From Siphonodentalium dalli (taxonomy: Eukaryota; Mollusca; Scaphopoda; Gadilida; Siphonodentaliidae), in NCBI GenBank assembly GCA_032622095.1, contig CP136063.1:25298987-25362986 (forward strand): 64,000 nucleotides of DNA. Reading direction: 5' to 3'. Shown piece after piece: positions 55,694 through 64,000 of this stretch; position 1 is the first letter of the stretch; each line of letters opens with the position of its first letter. The position numbers were made by a program, and so were the translations under genes. Below the pieces are notes generated by a model. That model was not told where the DNA came from. It saw nothing but the letters and a program-made list of their open reading frames with translations, and searched no databases.

Positions 55694-57961
55694 GGCCAAA
55701 CTTTGTTATTTTTCTGCTTTACGGATTTTTTTAACCTTGTTTTGGTAGGGTCGGTCGGAAAAAAAAAAATAAAAAAAAAATGCTTGAAGCATTTTTTTTT
55801 TTTTTTGGACATTCGCTAAGGTGGTAATTGTGTCTTTGTAATTCTCTGTCAGTCCCTTACAAGTTACAGAGAACAGTTTTCGGATGTATATCACAAATTT
55901 CAAATCCAGTACTATTATTTGAAACATAGCTCAGATTATTGAATAATATTGAAAAACTGCAGAAGTAATGAGTTTGTTTAACATTTTAATTATTGAATAA
56001 ATGGACTCCCCCTTTCAGTTATAATATATACATTGAAAAAGTCCATTATTCATCTGGATGGATGTCATGGAAAAATAAGTAGCCGACAGATAATATATTT
56101 GCAGAAGGATTCCTATTAGTTGGTGGGAAATGTTCACATAATAATAAATTTGTTTAGAACTTGATGAACTTATTATCTGAACATTCCTAAGGAATATACT
56201 TGTCTGGTCAATGAGTATTTAGTATAGAAAGGGTTAATACACACATGGGAATGCTGAGATTAGTGGTAGTGATAAAAAGTGAATGTATAGTTAACTTGAG
56301 CAAACCCACATACTCATTAGCTTGTCATTCCTATCTGAGAAACCTTGTGGACTGTTATTCATAATTGGTCTTCAGTAATAAAGATCACCATAAATTCCCA
56401 GGAATACAAAATGTATTCTAAAGGCCATATAATGTTTTAAAGAGATGTCAAGATTCATAGAAAGCATACAGGTATCTTGGTGGCAGAAGCATATATAAAC
56501 TCAAGCCAGGGTTGGGGTAATCGTAATCAGTAATTGTAATCAAAGTAATCGATTACAAAATTTGGAGTAATCATCTGTAATCAGTAATCATGACATTTCT
56601 TGATTACAAGTAATCGTAATCGTAATCGATTACATTCAAATGTACCTGTAATCACGATTACATTTTGATTACTTTTTGATTACTTTTACTAAAATATCCG
56701 TATGGATGGCTATTGGATACTCATAGTCTCATACTGTGGTACTATGGAGCGTGCAAAGATACATACACCATATTAGAAAGTTAATACAATTTTGTCATGT
56801 CTTATGTTAGTGGTACAGTGTGTATGTACATTCTGGCAGTGGACACAGATAACAACACACAATTGTTGAATACAGCATGAATAGCAATAAACTTGTGATA
56901 CAGACAAATGAAATGTTCTAATATGAATAAATAGGGTAGCCAACTTCAACTAAGATTAAATTGAATTGGGATTGCTGCAGACAATGGCTGTAAAGTCACA
57001 CTGGTACAATAGGGCTAATTAACTGAACAAAGAATGTGTGAAGTACATCGGTAGACCTAATTAGCTGGTTTGTCATTTACTGCACCCATGGAGTTAAGCC
57101 TAATTTAATCCTCATCAGGATTAACAACGGATGATCATCAAATAAATCTTAATGTTATCTTCATTGTGTTGGGTATTGAATCTAACAGAACATCCAAATA
57201 TTTTATAATTGTTTCTGGTGATATTTTCATAAATATTATGCGTTCGTTTGAATGCATGTAAGAAAATTTAAAATATATTAAAAATTATTTACAGAAATAA
57301 ATACAAATAAAACATAATGTATTCCCAATAAGTTGGTGTATAACTTCATGATGAAACCTTTCCAATACATGTAAATGTAAAAAAAAGTTTTTATGTTTTT
57401 TGCTTGCATCTTTCTATTGTTTCAGTCGTTTCTTGTTTCCATGTTATGCAGTGATGTCTTTATTCAATCATATTAGACATGTTAATTTGAATTATTTCAT
57501 TATTTATTCCTATGCGATCAAAATGGTTGGAAACCAACAATTGTAATAAGATGTAATCAAAAAGTAATCGATTACATTTACTAAAGTAATTGTAATCATA
57601 ATCGATTACATTGAAAAAAATGTAATCAGTAATCGTAATCATGTAAATCAAAAGTAATTGTAATCGTAATCGATTACATTGGTATGTAATCGCCCCAACC
57701 CTGACTCAAGCTGACTTCTCAGTTTTCATCTTGGATGTAGTTAAAAGTAATTAAAGCCAGAGATGTATATAGTTGGGGGTGTCCTAGGCATCTTTAATCA
57801 CCAGTGAAATGTGGTTAGATAATTTGTTACTGATAAGCAGAAACAGCTATGGTCGGCTGTGAAAATAAAAATAAAAATTATATTTGATTTTTATTTCCTT
57901 ATCAGGCCACAGAAAACAGGGTCGGCGGATCCGTAAAGCAGTAAAATAAAAAAGTTTGGCC
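55694..57961. mobile_element. PIF/Harbinger-like element, TIR GGCCAAAC, TAA duplication
   Basis: GGCCAAACTTTGTTATTTTT (55694) and its inverted partner ending GTTTGGCC (57961) share about 33 bp, including CTGCTTTACGGAT. TAA flanks both ends (55691-55693, 57962-57964). A related site at about 58308-58325 reads TAAACTTGTCCTGATGTAACTAA, the uninterrupted version. TAA duplication plus GGCC ends is the PIF/Harbinger pattern. No DDE transposase or Myb gene is inside; the central half is a nested hAT MITE. Confidence 0.78.
56507..57703. mobile_element. hAT MITE, ends CAGGGTTGGGG, 8-bp duplication, nested
   Basis: ACTCAAGC flanks both ends (56499-56506 and 57704-57711). Ends are CAGGGTTGGGG and CCCCAACCCTG, followed inward by many TAATCGATTACA-type palindromic repeats. 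This is a classic non-autonomous hAT layout seen in many animal genomes. The core has no transposase. It sits inside the PIF/Harbinger-like element, so it is the younger of the two. Confidence 0.92.
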
Positions 57962-57964
57962 TAA

Positions 57965-58440
57965 CTAAAGCCAAGATCTTTGTGTGCATGGAAAAAGAGC
58001 GAGCAACTCTCTCAAACATTAATGTGACTATCAATGGCTGTTCATCAGTGCATCAAGCCAATCAGTGAAATATTTGCATGTCTATCAACTCATATGATCT
58101 GTTACTCTCACAACACCTAAAATATCCAAGTATGGCATAGTTGCTGTTAGTCATTTATTATAACAGAGGTTGCTCCAGTAGAATTAACAATAGTGTTGAG
58201 GCATTATGCTAGATAATGGGCTGGTTAACAGACTAATCGGGAAATGGTTAGAAATTATGGAACTGTGTGTATCCTGTACAATGACCTAAGTTAGCATATA
58301 TAAGTAAACTTGTCCTGATGTAACTAATGCCTAGATCATTGTGTGCATGTAAAAAGAGCGAGCAACTGTCTCAAACATTAATGTGACTATCAATGGGTAG
58401 AAAATATCTGTCATCAGTGCATCAAGCTAATCAGTATTTG
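57965..58440. repeat. Direct duplication of about 110 bp at 359-bp spacing
   Basis: TGTGTGCATGGAAAAAGAGC and the sequence to CATCAGTGCATCAAGC occur at 57981 and again at 58340. The second copy provides the empty site for the PIF/Harbinger-like insertion. Confidence 0.8.
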
Positions 58441-59096
58441 ATTATTTAATGGCCATTAATTAAGTATTTTAAGAATTTGATACCCAGTTCAGGTCAAGGT
58501 CTAGACATGAACGCCCCTTTTGAGTTTCTTGAAAAAGGATTAATTTTATTAACAAAATTTAAATTTCTTTGCTTTTCAGCTCATTACTAAAAAAAAAATA
58601 TTTTCTTTTTTTTTTCAAATGTTTTTTTATCTTTAAAAAAATGCGAGTAATGAGGGCAAATCGCCGACATTAGTCTTTTATGAATCTGTCCTGTCTATTT
58701 TTAACAGTAATGGAATAGGAATATTTGTTTCTTAGTTTTGAGTTATATTAATGGGCATAACATAAGTTTAGTCCCTTGAGCACGATAGCAAATAGTTAGG
58801 AAATAAAACGTCAGTACGATAATTATAACACATTAGATTTCGCGTTTTGAAAAGGAACTATTTTTCGAGTCTGACTACATTACTTGAGGAGCGAGACAGG
58901 CATATGGATACGGCCTCTTTTCTGCGAATATCAGGCTGACAATTCCACCAAAACATCGCTCAGCAGCAGAAAAGAGCACGTTATTCTCATTAAACATAAC
59001 AGGTAATCTGACTTTTTAATTTTACTTATTATTAACATTTGTCGGATTTTATTTACACTATTTACGGTATTTCTACGCTGCTCATTTCCACGTAAT
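58441..59096. other. Region upstream of the second SGNH element
   Basis: AT-rich, with poly-A/poly-T stretches near 58590-58640. No gene was recognised. The element's 5' end must lie here but its boundary is not visible. Confidence 0.35.
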
Positions 59097-59135
59097 TTGA
59101 AGTTACAAAAAACAAAACCATTGAAAGTTGGAACA

Positions 59136-59898
59136 ATGACTCAGCGTCATTTTCACACACGAGTGGCTGCGATTGGCCATTCCTTTGTTGTGCGTCTTGG
59201 TCGTTTCCTCCGACGCAGGTATGCTCGTCAGCATGGACACAGAGTCTTTCCCGGTGATCGCTTGTATAATTATGCCAATGCATTCAAGTTAAAACAGCAT
59301 AATGGCCGGCCTCTCGATATTCAGTTTTTTGCCAAAGGTGGCAATACGTTGGCGGACGTTTCGGCCTATCTTAACCGCCTCCGAAAATTTTGGCCTCACA
59401 TAATCATACTACAGATCGGCTGTGCACCAAATTACCTCAGTCTGTCGGGAGTATCACCAATGATTTTGTTGGTGAAGTTCTGAAATGCAAATCTGTCAGG
59501 ATGGTTATGGCGTGTCAAGCTTTTTATCGAGTTCGGATCCATGGAGGAAAGGAACCGGCCATCTATGATAAACATGTAGACATGCTGAACCAATATAACT
59601 CGGTTGTGCTCCCCGACAGTCTAGTTCGGTGCACACCTGGCATCATGGCCGGTTACAGCCAAAAGCAAGGGCCTTCTTCTATGATGGCATTCATTTTAAC
59701 CCCCTTGGGGAACATTTATATGCCAAGAGCCTTAGGGGAGCTATTTATTTTATTTGCATTGAACAGGGTAACTTGGTATTAATGGCACTTGTCTCAGCCA
59801 CACAACCTTTTGCTGACCGGCTTGTGGCCAGCTACAGGTCTATTTTAATTTTATGCCTTTTGCACTGGCTGATATTACATCTAATCATATTCATATGA
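59136..59898 (+). pseudogene. SGNH-hydrolase-like protein of a second mobile element (two frameshifts)
   Basis: From ATG 59136: block I reads AAIGHSFVVRLGRF (catalytic Ser in GHSF). The block III region LQIG is followed by a one-base shift near 59420-59435, so GxND is damaged. The middle frame carries VGEVLKCKSVRMVMACQAFY. A second shift near 59650 leads to block V, FYDGIHFNPLGEHLYAKSL, with the Asp-His pair intact. Order and spacing match the first SGNH copies, and LRGAIYF parallels VRGALLF there, so the two are distant members of one element family. An intron-like gap and a gag-like ORF follow. Confidence 0.75.
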
Positions 59899-60279
59899 CC
59901 ATATAAACAATGATCACGATCTTTGCCTTGGCTTGCTTAATCACACATTGTTACTTTGAAAATCGTTATCGTCAGGGTTTGTTCTCTTTCTCCATTAACA
60001 TACGAATATAATTACCACTTACAGTGCCACAGTTTGAGTCTCAGTGTTTAGTTATTTTCACCACACCCCCACCAAATGTGCTACCAAATATTCAATATAT
60101 AGGTACTGGCTGTGGCACCGGCATTTATACCAGGAATTCATGGTGGTTTAATATTTACTATAATTCATGGCGACCTATACCATCTTATCATACCTTAACC
60201 ATTAACGATTATTGTAAATCATGGCACTCAATTATCATGTATTGACCTCCTTCTGCTTTGGTTACTCTTCTTTTCACAG
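59899..60279 (+). other. Intron-like or spacer region
   Basis: No coding signal. It ends in TTACTCTTCTTTTCACAG (about 60262-60279), a strong polypyrimidine tract plus acceptor directly before the hairpin and gag-like frame. No donor was assigned. Confidence 0.45.
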
Positions 60280-61560
60280 CCTACCCCCGCTTCTGTACAA
60301 TTCTGCGTTTCTTTGGAGACAAAGAAGCGCAGAATTGTACAGAAGTGGGGGCGTCGTGCGGTCACAGATATAGTAAATTCCACGGCCGATGATTCTTCCA
60401 GGACGGTGCCACTGGACTTATCACTTCCATACACTGGGAATGATACGACACAACTTAATATCCAATCACCGGCACACAACTCACATTCTTTACCGGTACA
60501 AATACCGGTCTGGGACCTTTCTTGTTCTCATTCAATGTCGGTGCCTACTAGTTTATCAAACCCGACAGTTCTGGCACCGATTAATTATCAGATTCCGGCA
60601 TATTCATCAGTTCCGGCACCAGCAACAACAAACACTTCTCACATGCATATGCCAATATTTTTCAGTGCCTTAACATTCCAGTGTCCTATATAAACACTCC
60701 AGCTACATCAACCATCCGGCCGTTCTGGACAGTTTCTAATCCGACCGTCCCAGTTCATTCTCTGAACCCGCTTCCATGGACTTGCAGCACGTACACGGAT
60801 CCATCCGTGCATATGAACATTCCATCGACCAGTGACGTTCAACCTGTGTCAAACTCACATGTACATGTAGTTACCAGTGCTGTTGCAGCCTCTCATCATG
60901 AACTATCGGACAATCATGACATTTCATGTGATAATTTGCCATCACAGGTTGCCTCGGCAATCACCACCGTCATGCAGGAAGCAGGTAATACTGTCAGGGA
61001 TATTCTCAGTTTTCAATCAGAACTTCAGCAGGTCATCTCATCCTTTTTACATGCTGACAACAACAGTAGCCAGGGGCCAAGGGTTGATATTATTCCAAGT
61101 CCAATTGTCCCTCTCATCCCTCAAATGGCAACACCCGCTGTAGCTGGCACAGCAAATACATCATCAGCCCTCCATACGGCCACCACTGTGCCATTTTTGA
61201 TCACATCACATGTGCCCTTACAAGTCAAAACACAAATTTGGGCTAATGAGCCCATCAATTTAGCCATACTTCTCCCCAGCAACCAATCAGATGAGCCCAC
61301 TTGTGACCCATCTGGTCCGCCATGGGGCCATATACAGGGTCAACCTCATCCTGTGGTGTATGTCCCCAATCCACCCCGCAAAATTACAACATTATATCAG
61401 CCGAAAAAGGTTATGACTGGCTATTATATGACCGGGAATTCCGCGCTCTTAGAGCGACTACATTAGACTTGCCTTGGCAAACCACCAACTAGGATCTACA
61501 CGAGCGGGCTTTGCCATTAGTTCCATTGCATAGCACTATCATCAGAGATGATGCTTGTTA
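60280..61560 (+). pseudogene. Gag-like, Pro/Ser/Thr-rich protein of the second SGNH element (frameshifted)
   Basis: After the acceptor at 60279 the frame reads KKRRIVQKWGRRAV, then a long low-complexity Pro/Ser/Thr/Asn tract to a shift near 60680. A second frame continues to 61466 with an amphipathic helix (SQVASAITTVMQEAGNTVRD) and QIWANEPINLAILL. A third frame after about 61405 carries DWLLYDREFRALRATTLDLP. The IWANE...LL and YDxxFRxLR pair resembles the C-terminal part of structural-type ORFs in invertebrate tyrosine-recombinase elements (from memory). A gag role is inferred. At least two frameshifts make it non-functional. Confidence 0.55.
60284..60351 (+). promoter_or_regulatory. 32-bp RNA-type hairpin with GAGA tetraloop
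   Basis: 60284-60315 and 60320-60351 pair over 32 positions around GAGA (60316-60319), a GNRA-type loop. The only two departures from perfect symmetry give G-U pairs in the sense RNA (60289 with 60346, and 60308 with 60327). The stem would thus stay fully paired in RNA of this strand but not of the other. It lies four bases past a splice acceptor and within the frame of the gag-like protein. Its role is unknown. Confidence 0.8.
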
Positions 61561-61566
61561 AAATGA

Positions 61567-61711
61567 AAGTGAGATAAGTTACAGTGTCATTGACACTTTC
61601 ATTTAATCCATGTATGGTATTCATTGTGACAACTACAGTAGACAATGTTGCTGTATTTTGATCAGTAATGTCAAGAGATAAGCTACAGTGTCATTGGCAC
61701 TATCATTTATA
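61567..61711. repeat. Terminal direct repeats with AGTGTCA-N-TGACACT palindrome
   Basis: GAGATAAGTTACAGTGTCAT and following CACTTTCATTTA (61571-61604) is repeated with changes at 61675-61711. The first copy has a perfect palindrome, AGTGTCA-T-TGACACT (61583-61597), and is also bracketed by AAATGAAAGTG and CACTTTCATTT. The same palindrome ends the first SGNH element at 10687-10701. Confidence 0.6.
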
Positions 61712-62150
61712 ATTAGATAGTGAAGATGTGGAACATGTATATGGATGACTGAAAAATAGTTGAGAAATGAGTTGAAAAGGGTTAATAATTCTGTCAAATA
61801 AAACTACTTTTTCATCATGTATATACACGTTGCGAACCTCTAGTATGTGGGTAATGATATTATGAAGTTTCAAGTCAATACAATCCAAATTGTAGGAGTG
61901 GATTACACCGTGTTGGAACGGACACAGCTAAATGTCCAAAGACTGTACTGCATTCAGTTGATCTGCCAATAAACTTTAAACTTCAATTTTACATTGTATT
62001 TTTACTGATCAGGCATTCCAAATTATTTTTTGGGTTTTTCGCCTCGTAGGAGACACTCTCATGTTCAAATTTCTGCTTCATTACTACTATTTTTCAAAAT
62101 TTAGAGAGTGCTCATTCTTACTAACGACATCACCAACTTAAAACCAAGTC
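61712..62150. other. Unassigned sequence
   Basis: CCAATAAACTTTAAACTTC near 61968 looks like a polyadenylation signal. No gene was recognised. Confidence 0.35.
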
Positions 62151-62156
62151 AGTAAA

Positions 62157-62260
62157 GCTGATTATACACATTCATGGAGTCAGTACGGTAAATCTTACAT
62201 GGCTGATTATACACATTCATGGAGTCAGTACGGTAAATCTTACATGGCTGATTATATCCC
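62157..62260. repeat. 45-bp tandem duplication
   Basis: GCTGATTATACACATTCATG with the following 25 bp occurs at 62157 and 62202; a third start is at 62247. Confidence 0.9.
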
Positions 62261-63738
62261 ACCATGGATGGAGTTATTTGTAAACTGCCCTGACAGACAT
62301 GTTTTATGTTCATGAAATAACTTTATTTCCCACGCTGTACGCAGTAGGTGCAGGGTGATTTTTTATTTATTCGTGTTTGTGAACTTCTGTGACACTTTGG
62401 ATTCGTCATTCATCAACTAGCAACTTAGTATTCGTAATTCATAAATTGGGAATCATTTCAACACGGTGGATACAGAATTTTATTACAAAGAGGGAATAGT
62501 GATGTGAAAATGGATTTAACCGAAAATATGGTGCAGCAATTCTCAATAGGCCGGAAACTACACTGATGACCGGAGTTGAAATAAAGCGGACCAGAGATAG
62601 AAAGAATTCAGACCGAAAACAGAAACCAAACCGAACAGACGTATTTCTTCAATAATCTCCAGATTATTATCCTTTGTATTAATCCTTGTGGATCCAAAAT
62701 GTATTGATAGTAAGTATGTTTATTATTTAATATTCTATTGTAAATGTTTATATATACCGCCAATTTTTACAATATGGATTGATATCGGATGTTATGAGGA
62801 ACCGAGTACATCAATCGAGTTATCGAGATATCTGTTTAAATAAATTCGAGAACTTTTATCTTGATGCTTCATTAGCAACACATAGCAGGAACTCAAACTT
62901 GAGTGTTTTGTGGGGACTGATCGCACCATCGATCGATCGTTCCAGTGGGTAACATCAACCTAATGTTCCCAGGATGCTATGCAATAGCAGACAGGAAGTC
63001 ACATGATTTTTAACCCAATTTTCTACGCCTCTCCAGATCGCGTCGTATTTCTGTTTCATGGTATTGTAAAAAATAATGTCATTCATGCCTAAACTTGAAA
63101 AGCAACAACGCGCCTGGTTGCTATCATTTAGGGAGAGATCATGTTATTCTTTCTAAAAATACGAAGTATGGTGTTCAGCATGGCTCATTTATGAATTTTG
63201 CACTACCCGCTATGTACACACTATGCAATAGAGTCCTACATGTAACTGAGCTGGAACACAAAAATCACAAAGCAAAAATGTATTACATACAATTGTACAT
63301 CCGCATAATGCCATCTCAAATTTATTAATGTATTTCTTTCAGATTCAGCATGAAGCATCATCAAGTATCTACTGTCAAGATTCAACATACATGTACATTA
63401 TCTGGAGATGTCATCTGGATCATGTGAACTGGACAACTCAATAACATGACTTCTGCTCTAACCCAGTCTTATTGTGAATTTTTCCAAAACTCTCTACATG
63501 TGATTGTATACCAAACAAGTTTTGTTTAGGACAACTATGTACTACACCACTTAATATAATACTTCACAGAAGAATATCAATATTTAATACATCCCTAGCT
63601 GAGTGTTAGTCAAGAATAAATTACATGGGGAAGAATAAATCTTGTTTTCCATACAGGTTTGAAGTAAATTCAAGTAATTGAATATTTTGAATTTTTTTTA
63701 AGTTATTGATTTGCTTTCTGATTTCGGAAGTATATTAA
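62261..63738. other. Unassigned AT-rich sequence
   Basis: No coding, RNA or element signal recognised in about 1.5 kb. Confidence 0.4.
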
Positions 63739-63963
63739 GTTCGTCGTAAAAGTAAAACACCCGAGACTGTTGACAAAAATACTACTAATACCACTAGACA
63801 GTCTGCAACAAATGCTCTGCAACTACTGATGGAAAAGTCAAAACAGTTACAGCAACAACAAGTTCTCACTGCGATGTTTGATGAAAAGCCGAAGGAAATT
63901 CCAAATCTCTATCAGAGCAAACTTTCCACCTGGACGCATCTTAACAATTATATTGATTTTTAA
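63739..63963 (+). CDS. Exon-like Gln/Thr-rich frame, unidentified
   Basis: A 74-codon frame reads RRKSKTPETVDKNTTNTTRQ, then NALQLLMEKSKQLQQQQVLT and AMFDEKPKEIPNLYQSKL before merging into a terminal 20-bp repeat that supplies the TAA. Composition looks coding, and a possible acceptor AG lies at 63738-63739. It may be a terminal exon or an element ORF continuing outside the window. Confidence 0.3.
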   Translation, partial: VRRKSKTPETVDKNTTNTTRQSATNALQLLMEKSKQLQQQQVLTAMFDEKPKEIPNLYQSKLSTWTHLNNYIDF

Positions 63964-64000
63964 CAATTCTATTGATTTTTAACAATTATATTGATTTTTA
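63942..64000. repeat. 20-bp tandem repeat at window end
   Basis: TTAACAATTATATTGATTTT repeats about three times and reaches the window edge. Confidence 0.9.

Overview
The window is animal genomic DNA from an invertebrate. It is AT-rich, has intron-like splice signals and ATG-poor exons, and has no operons or bacterial signals. Its repeat types (162-bp satellite, SGNH/tyrosine-recombinase elements, hAT elements with BED fingers) best fit a mollusc, probably a bivalve. That taxonomic call is inference. No intact conserved host gene was recognised. Almost everything is mobile or repetitive DNA, much of it nested, plus a few unrecognised exon-like pieces.

Layout. 1-9230: three tandem copies of a 3.7-4.0 kb unit, each with an SGNH-hydrolase-like (GDSL-type esterase) reading frame. 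The third copy runs on into a tyrosine-recombinase catalytic domain (9600-9931). 10795-14995: 162-bp satellite with a 973-bp higher-order repeat, interrupted by a Helitron-like insertion (13504-14308). 15082-15864: a deletion derivative of the SGNH/recombinase element between 60-bp direct repeats. 15908-16925: 41-bp minisatellite. 17227-18167: element with 68-bp inverted ends and a 9-bp target duplication. 18.2-26.6 kb: minisatellites, exon-like pieces, a coiled-coil ORF, a hairpin MITE and an SGNH relic. 29790-31673: a pogo/Tigger-type transposase start on the minus strand, split by a 1661-bp element with an 8-bp duplication.

32163-43492 is the largest structure: an 11.3-kb foldback-like element with long inverted arms built of GGGACGG-rich and 404-bp tandem modules, an 8-bp target duplication and a central loop with 41-nt poly-G runs. 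It is invaded by a second element family (TIR CGGTCCTACTAAAC, about 350-bp inverted ends) and carries a 2823-bp tandem duplication. The same TIR family recurs complete at 46263-48611. Two truncated hAT elements follow (44127-44898 and 50664-52063). 52300-53880: short tandem arrays. 54691-54937 and 55694-57961: a foldback MITE and a PIF/Harbinger-like element, the latter holding a 1.2-kb hAT MITE.

59136-61711: a second SGNH element with an SGNH domain, an intron-like gap, a 32-bp GNRA-capped hairpin, a Pro/Ser/Thr-rich gag-like ORF and a terminal palindrome shared with the first element. The recurring theme is a family of tyrosine-recombinase mobile elements carrying an SGNH domain. No reverse transcriptase or intact transposase was recognised anywhere, so most copies appear to depend on enzymes encoded elsewhere or to be dead.
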